The notes beneath the pieces are model-generated. The model was not told the DNA's origin. It ran no database searches and saw only the letters and a list, made by a program, of their open reading frames with translations. Positions 26,527-34,866 of a DNA stretch of 60,122 bases are shown piece by piece. Positions within the stretch are counted from its first letter, which is position 1, and each line of letters begins with the position of its first letter. Made by a program: the position numbers and the translations under genes. Source of the DNA: Verrucomicrobiaceae bacterium (lineage in GTDB: Bacteria; Verrucomicrobiota; Verrucomicrobiia; Verrucomicrobiales; Verrucomicrobiaceae); NCBI GenBank assembly GCA_947466075.1, contig CANIBP010000040.1, positions 1-60,122 on the forward strand, read 5' to 3'.

Positions 26527-27687
26527 ATGGCTGACAAACGCGATTATTACGAAGTGCTCGGCGTCTCCCGCGACGTTTCCGCTGAGGACTTAAAAAAAGC
26601 TTACCGCAAACTCGCGGTGAAATTTCATCCTGACAAAAACCCGGATGACAAGAGTGCCGAAGGCAAGTTCAAGGAGGTCGGTGAGGCCTATGATGTGCTC
26701 AGCGACGATCAAAAACGCGCCGCGTATGATCGTTACGGTCATGCCGCCTTCGCCGGTGGCATGGGTGGTCCCTCTGCCGGAGGCGGCGGCTTCCACGATC
26801 CTTTCGACATCTTCCGCGAAGTCTTCGCCGGTGGTGGCGGTGGCGGGATCTTTGAGCAGTTCTTCGGTGGTGGCGGTGGCGGCGGAGGTGGGCGTCGCCG
26901 CGATGGTCCGCAGCGTGGCAGCGACTTGCGTTACGGCATGGAAATCTCCCTTGAAGACGCCGCGCATGGTGTGGAGCGCGAGATCGAATACGAACGCAGC
27001 GCCTCGTGCAAACCCTGCTCGGGTACCGGTTCCAACAGCGGTGGTGGCGGTAAAAAAACCTGTCGCACCTGCGGCGGTGTCGGCCAGGTCATCAGTTCGC
27101 GTGGTTTTTTCCAGATTCAGCAGACTTGTCCTGATTGCAGTGGCAGCGGCGAAATGATTAGCGACCCGTGTCGCACTTGCAGCGGTACCGGACGTTCCAA
27201 AGAACGCACCAAAGTACGCGTGAAAGTTCCCGCAGGTATCGAAGACGGCTCCCGTCTGCGTTCCAGTGGCAACGGTGACCTCGGTCTCAAGAATGGTCCC
27301 GCTGGCGATCTATACATCGTCATCCAAGTCAAAGCGCACGAGATCTTCGAACGTGAAGGCAATGACTTGCACTGCGACATGCCGCTTTCCTTTGCCACCG
27401 CAGCGCTGGGTGGAGAAATTACCGTGCCGACCATGGAGGCCAAGGCTTCGGTCAAAGTCCCCGCTGGCACGCAGAACGGCACTACCTTCCGTCTGCGCGG
27501 TAAAGGCATGAAAATCCTCGGCGAAGACCGCTTTGGCGATCTCTACGTCCACGTTCAAATCGCCGTGCCGACAAAGCTCAACGCTGAACAACGCGAGAAG
27601 CTCGATGAGTTCGCCAAATCCCTCGGCGAACAAACCTCTCCCATGGAGGAGAGCTTCTTTGAGAAGGCGAAAAAGTTTTTCCGCTAG
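26527..27687 (+). CDS. dnaJ: Chaperone DnaJ
   Basis: A 386-residue type I Hsp40. It has a J domain with HPD in KFHPDKNPDD, a Gly/Phe-rich segment (about 78-130), four CxxCxGxG zinc repeats (CKPCSGTG, CRTCGGVG, CPDCSGSG, CRTCSGTG) and C-terminal substrate-binding domains. It recruits DnaK and stimulates its ATPase. It is 17 bases after grpE and 6 bases before ctaB, so chaperone and oxidase-assembly genes may be cotranscribed. Confidence 0.97.
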   Translation: MADKRDYYEVLGVSRDVSAEDLKKAYRKLAVKFHPDKNPDDKSAEGKFKEVGEAYDVLSDDQKRAAYDRYGHAAFAGGMGGPSAGGGGFHDPFDIFREVFAGGGGGGIFEQFFGGGGGGGGGRRRDGPQRGSDLRYGMEISLEDAAHGVEREIEYERSASCKPCSGTGSNSGGGGKKTCRTCGGVGQVISSRGFFQIQQTCPDCSGSGEMISDPCRTCSGTGRSKERTKVRVKVPAGIEDGSRLRSSGNGDLGLKNGPAGDLYIVIQVKAHEIFEREGNDLHCDMPLSFATAALGGEITVPTMEAKASVKVPAGTQNGTTFRLRGKGMKILGEDRFGDLYVHVQIAVPTKLNAEQREKLDEFAKSLGEQTSPMEESFFEKAKKFFR

Positions 27688-27693
27688 CCTGCC

Positions 27694-28596
27694 ATGACCA
27701 CCCACGATCTGCTGACTCTGACGAAATTCCGCCTCAGTGCGCTCGTCATTGTCACCACGTTCGTCGGTTTCTGGCTGCGTGCCCCGCAGGGCTTCGACGG
27801 CTGGCTGCTGGTGCATACCATCATCGGCAGCATGCTCGCCGCATTTGGTGCCGCCGTGTTCAATCAACTCATGGAAATCGAGCCCGACTCGCGCATGCAG
27901 CGTACGGCGGATCGTCCGCTGCCATCAGGCCGCGTCAGTCCTTCTGCGGCGTTTGGCATTGGCTGGCTGCTGAGCGCCTGGGCACTCATTCATCTCACGA
28001 TCCGCGTGAACATGGAGACGGCGGCGCTCACAGCGCTCACATTGGCAGTGTATCTATTTATTTACACGCCACTCAAACGCCAAAGTGCCACCAACACACT
28101 TGTGGGTGCGGTTTCAGGAGCGCTGCCACCGCTGATCGGATGGGCCGGAGCCGTCGGTCCTTTGCCGGCTGGTGCCACGCCGCACTTCCGCTGGGAGCCC
28201 ATGCTCGAACCAGGAGCGATCTATCTCTTCCTGCTGTTGTTCCTCTGGCAGTTGCCGCACTTTCTCGCCATCAACTGGATGTATCGTGACGAATATCGCA
28301 AAGGTGGCTTCATCATGCTCGCCAACGATGATGAACTTGGCGCACGCACTTCACAGCATGCACTCGCCTATGCGGTCAGCGCCGTGCTACTCATGTTTTA
28401 TCCAGTCTATGCTGGCTCGGCGTATGCGTGGTGGTTTTTGCCACCAGCCTTGCTGCTCAGTGGGTGGTTGTGCGTTTTGGCGCTCCGTTTTAACCGCCAG
28501 CCGGAGCGCACGACTGCGCGCAAACTTTTCTTCTGCACGCTGATGTATCTCCCGGCCATTCTGCTCGTATCCATTCTCGCCTGGAAACGTGCATAA
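27694..28596 (+). CDS. ctaB: Protohaem IX farnesyltransferase (haem O synthase)
   Basis: Integral membrane UbiA-superfamily prenyltransferase of 300 residues that makes haem O for haem-copper oxidases. The first Asp-rich motif is NQLMEIEPDSRMQRT followed by RPLPSGRVS; the second region is YTPLKRQSATNTLVGAVSG. About nine helices are expected. It is directly followed by Sco and DUF420 genes, all oxidase-assembly functions, but the oxidase structural genes are not within the window. Confidence 0.95.
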   Translation: MTTHDLLTLTKFRLSALVIVTTFVGFWLRAPQGFDGWLLVHTIIGSMLAAFGAAVFNQLMEIEPDSRMQRTADRPLPSGRVSPSAAFGIGWLLSAWALIHLTIRVNMETAALTALTLAVYLFIYTPLKRQSATNTLVGAVSGALPPLIGWAGAVGPLPAGATPHFRWEPMLEPGAIYLFLLLFLWQLPHFLAINWMYRDEYRKGGFIMLANDDELGARTSQHALAYAVSAVLLMFYPVYAGSAYAWWFLPPALLLSGWLCVLALRFNRQPERTTARKLFFCTLMYLPAILLVSILAWKRA

Positions 28597-28608
28597 CCTG
28601 CCACCGTC

Positions 28609-29322
28609 ATGAATGAATCTCCCGCTCCAACAAAACTGAGTCCCTGGACCATCTGGGTGCCCATCATTATCGCCGCGCTCGGCATCGTCGTTTTTTACAA
28701 CTACCTCATCTATCGCTCACGCATCGACAAGATCAGCGTGGACCGACCACCCGTCATCGGTCGTCTCGAAAAAGACCTCGAACTCATCGAGCGCAGCGGC
28801 AAGACCGTTCATCTCGCCGACTTGAAGGGCAAGGTGCTCGTCATTTCCTGGGTATTCACCCGCTGCCCGCGTGGCTGCGCCGCCGTGATCGCGAAATTGA
28901 AGAAACTGCACGGGGAATTCGCCAACGAACCCAACCTTCAATTTCTAAGCTTCACGCTCGATGCCGAAGACACGCCGGAAATGATGAAAAAATTCGCCAC
29001 CACGCTCGGCATCGAGGATGACGCGAATTGGTGGTTCCTCAACGGCGAAAAAGCAGCCGTGCGCAAATTCATGACCAGCCAGGTGCAGTTCCGTCCGGTT
29101 CAGGACATGCCGGAGAAGGATCGCCTCTCACCCGATGACAAATACATCCACGATCTTCGCGTCGCCATCATCGACCACCTCGGTCATGTGCGTGGTCTGG
29201 AGGACATTTTGAACCCCGATCCCGAGTTCGCGAAGTTCTGGGATGAAAAACTGCGCAAAGATCTGCGCTACCTGCTCAACGAACAAAAAAAGACCCCCTA
29301 CCAGCCTGCTGGCACGAAGTAA
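28609..29322 (+). CDS. SCO1/SenC-type copper chaperone
   Basis: A 237-residue protein with one N-terminal membrane anchor (WVPIIIAALGIVVFYNYLIY) and a periplasmic thioredoxin-like domain. The copper-binding CxxxC is in TRCPRGCAAV and the third ligand His probably in YIHDLRVAII. It delivers copper to, or reduces, the CuA site of cytochrome oxidase. It lies 12 bases after ctaB and 3 bases before the DUF420 gene, consistent with one assembly operon. Confidence 0.92.
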   Translation: MNESPAPTKLSPWTIWVPIIIAALGIVVFYNYLIYRSRIDKISVDRPPVIGRLEKDLELIERSGKTVHLADLKGKVLVISWVFTRCPRGCAAVIAKLKKLHGEFANEPNLQFLSFTLDAEDTPEMMKKFATTLGIEDDANWWFLNGEKAAVRKFMTSQVQFRPVQDMPEKDRLSPDDKYIHDLRVAIIDHLGHVRGLEDILNPDPEFAKFWDEKLRKDLRYLLNEQKKTPYQPAGTK

Positions 29323-29325
29323 GTC

Positions 29326-29760
29326 ATGACAGTCCTCGAACTCCCCAAGCTCTACACGATCTTCAACGGCTGCGCGTTGCTGCACATCTGCCTAGGCCTC
29401 GCGATGATCAAAATTGGCCAGAAAAAGGCCCACATTGCCAGCATGATCATCGCGCTGCTCTTCTCGACCGCGTTTCTCGGCTGCTATCTCTATTACCACT
29501 TCCACGCCGGTCATGTGAGGTTCGCTGGTACGGGACTCACCCGGTCGATCTACTTTACCATCCTGTTCACGCACATCCCTCTAGCTGTATTGAGCCTGCC
29601 GATGATCATCATGACCGTCGTTCCCGCGCTGCGTCAGCGATTCGACAAACACAAGCGCATGGCGAAGTGGACCGTCCCTGTTTGGCTCTATGTCTCCGTG
29701 ACCGGCATCATCGTCTATCTGATGTGCTACGTCTGGTACGGCCCGCCGATCCGTGGCTAA
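29326..29760 (+). CDS. DUF420 membrane protein (CtaM-like)
   Basis: A 144-residue membrane protein with four predicted helices and conserved histidines (LLHICLG, YYHFHAGH, FTHIPLA). It ends YVSVTGIIVYLMCYVWYGP, typical of DUF420. In Firmicutes the family member CtaM is needed for haem-copper oxidase assembly; a similar role is supported by its place after ctaB and sco. It converges on the DUF3820 gene. Confidence 0.88.
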   Translation: MTVLELPKLYTIFNGCALLHICLGLAMIKIGQKKAHIASMIIALLFSTAFLGCYLYYHFHAGHVRFAGTGLTRSIYFTILFTHIPLAVLSLPMIIMTVVPALRQRFDKHKRMAKWTVPVWLYVSVTGIIVYLMCYVWYGPPIRG

Positions 29761-29766
29761 ACGAGC

Positions 29767-30075
29767 TCACTCTTCAAACGTCCACGACTTCCGCTTAACC
29801 GGTTTGAGGTCCGTGCGGCCGTAGCGCTTCCGAAATACATCAAACACGATGTCGGAGCCGTCCGCCTTCATCTGATGTACCATGCGCAATAGTTCGCCGA
29901 GCCTGCCATTGGGGAAACCCGCTTTGTTCGCGAACCATCCGAGGTATTCCGCCGGAATATCGTAAATCGGCACGCCGTTCGGCGGGAAGTGCTGTGGTCC
30001 ATATTTGCCAAACGGCATGCAGGTGCGTCCGATCTCATTGAGATCTGCCTGCATGCGCTGGGCGAGATCGTTCAT
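29767..30075 (-). CDS. DUF3820-family small protein
   Basis: A 102-residue protein with the DUF3820 pattern: MPFGKYG early, PAEYLGWFANKAGFPNGRLGELL in the middle, and a basic tail. The molecular function of the family is not known; some members are named as quorum-sensing-regulated virulence factors. It overlaps the DAHP synthase stop by four bases, so it is translated as the last gene of the permease - aroG - DUF3820 operon. Confidence 0.82.
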   Translation of the reverse strand: MNDLAQRMQADLNEIGRTCMPFGKYGPQHFPPNGVPIYDIPAEYLGWFANKAGFPNGRLGELLRMVHQMKADGSDIVFDVFRKRYGRTDLKPVKRKSWTFEE

Positions 30076-31118
30076 GACTTCAAAGCCGCATGCGCTTCGC
30101 GGAGCAGCTTCTCCGTGGTGTTCCAGTCAATGCAGGCATCGGTGATCGACTGCCCACGCACGAGTTGATCGAGCGGTTGTGGAAATTTCTGGCTGCCGCC
30201 TACGAGATTGCTCTCCAGCATCGCCCCGATGATGGCTTTCTGGCCTGCGGCACGCTGGCGCACGATTTCGCGGAAGACATCCGGCATGCGGCGGTGATCC
30301 TTGGCGCAATTGCCATGGCTGGCATCAATCATGATCGCGGGTTTGAGCTTCGCGGCTTCGAGGCCGTCAATCGTCTCCATGACGTTGTCCGCGCCGTAAT
30401 TCGGACCGCTTTCACCGCCACGCAGAATGATGTGGCAGTCGGGATTGCCGCTCGTTGTCACCGCCGAAGCGATACCGTCTTCACTGACACCAAGGAAGGT
30501 CTGCGGCTGTATCGCGGCTTTGATCGCATTGATGGCCGGCGTGATGTGCCCAAATGTGCCGTTCTTGAATCCGAGCGGCATCGACAAGCCGGAAGCCATC
30601 TGCCGATGTGTTTGCGATTCCGTCGTGCGCGCACCGATGGCGCTCCAACTGATCAAATCGGCGATGAACTGCGGCGTGATCGGGTCGAGCAGTTCCGTGG
30701 CCGTCGGAAGACCGAGATCGAGCACATCGCGCAAAATGCGGCGTGCCAGCTTCAAACCAACCGGGATGTCGCAACTGCCGTCAAGATGCGGATCCATAAT
30801 GAGGCCCTTCCAGCCGACCGTGGTGCGTGGTTTTTCAAAATAGACGCGCATCACGATGCACAGCCGGTCCTTCAACTCTTTCGCCAAGGCGGCGAGTCTC
30901 TGCGCATACTCCAAACCAGCCTCAGGGTCATGAATCGAGCATGGACCGAGCACGATGAGAAACCGTGAATCATTGCCGAAGATGATGTCGCGGATTTCTT
31001 GTCGTGATTTGGCCACAAAAGCGGCCTGCGCCTCGGTAGGCGCGATTTCAGCCATCAGATCACGCGGCGCGGGCAGCGGAACATTCGAGGCGATGTGAAG
31101 ATTGGCGGTCTGGCTCAT
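30072..31118 (-). CDS. 3-deoxy-7-phosphoheptulonate synthase (type I, AroG/F-like)
   Basis: First enzyme of aromatic amino-acid synthesis, joining phosphoenolpyruvate and erythrose-4-phosphate. The protein has 348 residues from the Met at 31118. Signature segments: VLGPCSIHDPEAGLEYA, RVYFEKPRTTVGWKG, DPHLDGS, GARTTESQTHRQMASG, and DASHGNCAKDH with metal ligands. The N-terminal extension typical of feedback-regulated enzymes is present. It lies 34 bases after the permease gene, which may import amino acids. Confidence 0.95.
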   Translation of the reverse strand: MSQTANLHIASNVPLPAPRDLMAEIAPTEAQAAFVAKSRQEIRDIIFGNDSRFLIVLGPCSIHDPEAGLEYAQRLAALAKELKDRLCIVMRVYFEKPRTTVGWKGLIMDPHLDGSCDIPVGLKLARRILRDVLDLGLPTATELLDPITPQFIADLISWSAIGARTTESQTHRQMASGLSMPLGFKNGTFGHITPAINAIKAAIQPQTFLGVSEDGIASAVTTSGNPDCHIILRGGESGPNYGADNVMETIDGLEAAKLKPAIMIDASHGNCAKDHRRMPDVFREIVRQRAAGQKAIIGAMLESNLVGGSQKFPQPLDQLVRGQSITDACIDWNTTEKLLREAHAALKS

Positions 31119-31152
31119 GGGAAGCGTTCCATAGAGCCTGAATCGGCCCGCT

Positions 31153-32538
31153 TCAATCTTCCACAATCACGGGATTCTTCGGCTTGAGCACGGCATAGAG
31201 CACCAAACTGATAGCGACAATCCCACCCGCGATGAGCGGAGCTGTTTTCTGGTTGGGATCGGCGCTGGTGATGGCGCTGTGAATGCGTGCGTAGATGAGC
31301 GAGGCGCAGGTCAACGCACCGAGCAGCGGCACGATCATGGGCGGCTCAAAACCGCCGCGTGGTTCGTCTGGGCGGCGCTTCAGCACAAGCAGTGCGATAT
31401 TCACCACGGTGAAGACACTCAGCAGCAGCAGCACCGTGGATTCAGCGAGCTGTTTGACGCCGCCACTGAGAATGAGCATGGCCACGATGCCAAAGAGTAC
31501 AAAGACGGCGATGTGCGGTGTGTGGCGTTTCGGATGGACGCGGCCGAGTATGGCGGGCAGCAGGCCCTGACGGCTCATGCCATAGAGCAGGCGTGATCCC
31601 ATGATGTAGTTCAGCAGCGCGGTGTTGCCGATCGCAAAAATGGTGATGCCCAGATAGAGACGGTCTATGCCACCGAGCCACGGTGCGGCTTTGTGCGCCA
31701 CGTCCATGAGCGGCGTTTTGCTGGCGGCCAATTCACGCCAAGGCACCACCGAAACCGCCGTGATGGCCACTGCCATGTAAATGAGCGTGGCCAGGATCAT
31801 GGCACCGATGAGGCCAAATGGGACATTGCGACGCGGATTCTTCACCTCTTCGCTGACGTTGAGGATGTCCTCGAAGCCGATGAAGGAATAAAACGTCAGC
31901 ACCGCACCCTGCATAACGAGCGCAAGGGTGATGCCGGAGCCGGGACCGCCCGCCACCGTGTCGCCGGCGGTTTCCAGGTAATTGACACTGCCCCAGTAAC
32001 GAACTCCGACCGCGATGATGAACAAGAGGCCGGAGGCTTCGACCACGGTGCAGAGGATGTTCAGCCACATGCTCTCACGCAGGCCGCGATAAATAACGCA
32101 CCCAACGAGAAACACGATGCCGATGGCTACGAGCTTGATGTCGAGCGCAAACCCAAAGGCTTTCTCCAACTGTTCGGCGATGGCCTGTGAGCCGGTGGCC
32201 ATACTGGTGAGGCCGCTCATCATCACGGCAAGGCCAACGACGTAACTAAGCAGCGGTTTGCGCAGGCCCTTCTGGGTGACATAGGCCGCGCCGCCTGCTT
32301 TTGCGTAGCGGCTGCCCACGCAGGCATAGGACAGGCCCGTGAGCATGGCGGCGATCATCGCGGTTAAAAACGCGAGCCAGACGGCGTTCCCCAGTGAGTC
32401 GGCGGCACGGCCGATGAGCGCATAAATGCCCGCGCCCAGCATCGAGCCAAGGCCATAAAACATCACCTGCCAGCCACCGATGGTTTGCTGCAGTGTTGGT
32501 TGTGAGTCGGTCTGTGAAGAAAGGGCGGCGGGATCCAT
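31153..32538 (-). CDS. APC-superfamily amino-acid permease
   Basis: A 461-residue transporter with about twelve membrane helices. GLGSMLGAGIYALIG in helix 1 is the unwound substrate-binding segment of APC transporters, and FYSFIGFEDILNVSEEVKNPRRN is the family's central loop, close to the cationic amino-acid transporter group. The substrate is not determined by sequence; cotranscription with DAHP synthase suggests an amino acid, inference only. It is the first gene of the operon. Confidence 0.88.
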   Translation of the reverse strand: MDPAALSSQTDSQPTLQQTIGGWQVMFYGLGSMLGAGIYALIGRAADSLGNAVWLAFLTAMIAAMLTGLSYACVGSRYAKAGGAAYVTQKGLRKPLLSYVVGLAVMMSGLTSMATGSQAIAEQLEKAFGFALDIKLVAIGIVFLVGCVIYRGLRESMWLNILCTVVEASGLLFIIAVGVRYWGSVNYLETAGDTVAGGPGSGITLALVMQGAVLTFYSFIGFEDILNVSEEVKNPRRNVPFGLIGAMILATLIYMAVAITAVSVVPWRELAASKTPLMDVAHKAAPWLGGIDRLYLGITIFAIGNTALLNYIMGSRLLYGMSRQGLLPAILGRVHPKRHTPHIAVFVLFGIVAMLILSGGVKQLAESTVLLLLSVFTVVNIALLVLKRRPDEPRGGFEPPMIVPLLGALTCASLIYARIHSAITSADPNQKTAPLIAGGIVAISLVLYAVLKPKNPVIVED

Positions 32539-32646
32539 GCCTCTTTCCTAGCGGAGATCGTGCCGCACGGGAAGACAAAAAGCAGCCGCCCGCATCACCT
32601 GTTTAGGCGATACGGGCAGCGAGGGAGGGTTTTGAGCAATGCGGTG

Positions 32647-33027
32647 TTACAGCACCGGGATCTGCCGCGGTTTCGCGACTTCTTTGAGTGGCAGGCGCAG
32701 GGTGAGCACGCCGTCTTCGAGCTTCGCGGTCATCTTGTCCTCTTCCACGGGCGTGTTGAGACGCAGGCGGAGGATGTAGCTGAGCGGGGACAACTCGCGG
32801 TGGAGGGCTTTCATGCCTTCGGGCACGGTTGTGTTGCGCTCGCCGCGGACGGTGAGGATGTTGTCCTCAAGGTCGAGCTTCACGCCGCTTTTCGGCACGC
32901 CGGGCATTTCGACGCGGACTTCATAGGCCTCGGCGTTGCCGTTGACGTTGTAGAGAGGCTTGCGGAGCGATTCGGTGACACCGGAGGTGGCGGGAGCGCA
33001 GGTAGAGGGGGAGCAGGTGGCGTTCAT
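32647..33027 (-). CDS. Small heat-shock protein (Hsp20), second copy
   Basis: A 126-residue alpha-crystallin-domain protein from the Met at 33027; a 16-codon longer frame is less likely. The conserved end of the domain is LEDGVLTLRLPL and the first strand pairs with VRVEMPGVPKSGVKLDLED. The N-terminal arm is short and contains three cysteines or near-Cys positions (ATCSPSTCAP). It is an ATP-independent holdase. It follows the first hsp20 after 34 bases, presumably in one transcript. Confidence 0.92.
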   Translation of the reverse strand: MNATCSPSTCAPATSGVTESLRKPLYNVNGNAEAYEVRVEMPGVPKSGVKLDLEDNILTVRGERNTTVPEGMKALHRELSPLSYILRLRLNTPVEEDKMTAKLEDGVLTLRLPLKEVAKPRQIPVL

Positions 33028-33061
33028 GATATGGGATGAGTTAGGAGTTAAAGGGTGTGAG

Positions 33062-33499
33062 TTAGTTGAGGGCAATGGTGCGGGGCTTGCGGTGCTCGGC
33101 CTTGGGCAGCGTCACGGTGAGGATGCCGTCTTCGAGTTTCGCGGCGATGGCTTCGACATTGACGCCATCCGGCACGGAGACGGAGCGTGTGAGGCTGTAG
33201 CTGCTTTCGTTGTCGCCGTTTTTCTCACGCTTTTCAGCGGACACGGTGAGCATGCCGCTGTTCAGCTCGAGTTTGACGTCCTCCTTCTTCACGCCGGGCA
33301 CTTCAAAGCTGGCGAAGTAGTTGTCTTTGTCCTCATGAACATCGATGGCCAGTTTGTCGCCAGTCACGCCTGGGAAAACTTCGCCGAGGTTGCTGAAGAA
33401 TTGGCCCAGTGACGGCAGCCCAGCAAACGGATGGCGGAACCATTCGTCGAAGTCGGAGACGCGATTCAGGCTGGAGGGATTGGTGCGGATGAGTTTCAT
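33062..33499 (-). CDS. Small heat-shock protein (Hsp20), first copy
   Basis: A 145-residue alpha-crystallin-domain holdase. The N-terminal arm (SDFDEWFRHPFAG) precedes the crystallin domain from FEVPGVKKEDVKLELN to AKLEDGILTVTLPK, with a short tail containing RTIALN, the I-x-L-type dimer-docking motif. It is the first of two tandem hsp20 genes that share only moderate similarity, as in heteromeric pairs. A sigma-54 type promoter lies about 60 bases upstream. Confidence 0.94.
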   Translation of the reverse strand: MKLIRTNPSSLNRVSDFDEWFRHPFAGLPSLGQFFSNLGEVFPGVTGDKLAIDVHEDKDNYFASFEVPGVKKEDVKLELNSGMLTVSAEKREKNGDNESSYSLTRSVSVPDGVNVEAIAAKLEDGILTVTLPKAEHRKPRTIALN

Positions 33500-33556
33500 G
33501 GTCTTTATGGGGTGAGTTTGAGTTTTGGGTTGGAATGATGTTCCACCGCTTACTCA

Positions 33557-33572
33557 TGCATCAGTCGTGCCA
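33557..33572 (-). promoter_or_regulatory. Near-consensus sigma-54 promoter for the hsp20 pair
   Basis: Read on the minus strand: TGGCACGACTGATGCA. Against the RpoN consensus TGGCACG-N4-TTGCW only one position differs (A for the first T of the -12 box), and the GG and GC dinucleotides have the required spacing. Transcription would start near 33546, about 47 bases before the first hsp20 ATG. Further upstream there is a small dyad TTTGTGACAAA at 33649-33659 that could bind an activator. Pattern-based, not tested. Confidence 0.6.
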
Positions 33573-33730
33573 AAGGCGGTGCGTGAGGCTGGAGGCCTTG
33601 TAAATGCTTGGATGCAGCGCATTGGCACCTTTGAATGATCGGTGGCACTTTGTGACAAAATCACGCCATTTGTGCCTAGACCGTGCGCCAAAGTTGCCAA
33701 TTGCTTGACCCTGCCACATCCAAGTCCACC

Positions 33731-34825
33731 ATGCGAGCCATGCGAGATCTCTTTGCCCCCAAAAACCTGCTCAACTGGTTCCTCATCTTTGTTCCGGTCG
33801 CTGCTTATCTGGAATTCACCCACGCCAGTCCGGTCGCCATTTTCATCACCTCCGCCATCGCCATCATCCCACTCGCCGGGTGGATGGGCCGGGCGACGGA
33901 ACATCTCGCGGAGCGCCTCGGGGAAGGTATCGGCGGCTTGCTCAACGCGACCTTTGGCAATGCGGCTGAGTTGATCATCGCCCTCATGGCCATGAACAAA
34001 GGTCTGCACGGCGTTGTGAAAGCCTCCATCACAGGTTCTATCATCGGCAACATTCTTCTTGTGCTTGGCCTCAGCTCACTGTGCGGTGGCTTGAAGTTCA
34101 AAACGCAGAAGTTCAATCAAACCGCCGCCTCCATTGGCTCCACGATGCTCGCACTCTCCGGTATCGCTCTGCTACTGCCCGCCGTGTTCCATTTCGTCGT
34201 TGGGGCGGACGTGCATGCCAAAGAGTTAGATCTGAGCTTCGAGATCTCCATCGTCCTCTTCATCGTTTACATCTTCAGCCTCATCTTCAGTCTCAAAACA
34301 CACACGCATCTCTATGTGGGCGAGCCAAATGCCGATGAGGAACAAGCCCTCGGCACGCATGGCTGGAGCAAGGGCAAATCAATGCTGGTGCTCTTCGGCG
34401 CGACTGCCCTTGTCGCCGTGATGAGCGAATTCCTCGTCGGCGCCGTCGAAGCCGCCTCACACACGCTTGGCCTCACGGAAGTCTTCGTCGGCGTGATCCT
34501 CGTCGCCATCATCGGTAACGCCGCAGAGCACTCCACGGCCGTTTTGATGGCCTTGAAGAACAAAATGAACCTCTCGCTGAACATCGCCGTCGGCTCCAGC
34601 CTTCAAGTCGCACTCTTTGTGGCTCCGGTGCTCGTTTTTTCCAGCTATGCCTTCGGCAAGCCCATGGATCTCATTTTCACACCGATGGAAGTCGTCGCCG
34701 TCGGCGTCTCTGTGGCCGTCACCGCGCTGATTTCCCAAGATGGCGAATCCAACTGGATGGAAGGTGTCCTTCTCCTAGCTGTGTATACCATTCTTGGCCT
34801 CACATTTTACCAATTGCCGGCTTAA
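33731..34825 (+). CDS. Ca2+/H+ antiporter (CaCA/CAX family)
   Basis: A 364-residue membrane protein from the Met at 33731, with eleven expected helices. The two inverted CAX repeats carry the signature GNAAELIIALMAMNKG and GNAAEHSTAVLMALKNK, with the ion-coordinating Glu residues. An acidic loop (GEPNADEEQALG) separates the halves. It exports calcium in exchange for protons. It is transcribed away from the hsp20 pair and is followed 41 bases later by the amidohydrolase gene. Confidence 0.92.
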   Translation: MRAMRDLFAPKNLLNWFLIFVPVAAYLEFTHASPVAIFITSAIAIIPLAGWMGRATEHLAERLGEGIGGLLNATFGNAAELIIALMAMNKGLHGVVKASITGSIIGNILLVLGLSSLCGGLKFKTQKFNQTAASIGSTMLALSGIALLLPAVFHFVVGADVHAKELDLSFEISIVLFIVYIFSLIFSLKTHTHLYVGEPNADEEQALGTHGWSKGKSMLVLFGATALVAVMSEFLVGAVEAASHTLGLTEVFVGVILVAIIGNAAEHSTAVLMALKNKMNLSLNIAVGSSLQVALFVAPVLVFSSYAFGKPMDLIFTPMEVVAVGVSVAVTALISQDGESNWMEGVLLLAVYTILGLTFYQLPA

Positions 34826-34866
34826 CGGCAAAGTGGCGCTTCTTTGCGGCGTAAGCCTATTGCACC

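Noticed and set aside
26760..26900. Low-complexity GGTGGCGGTGGCGG tract as a repeat element
   Set aside because: It is the Gly/Phe-rich segment normal for DnaJ.
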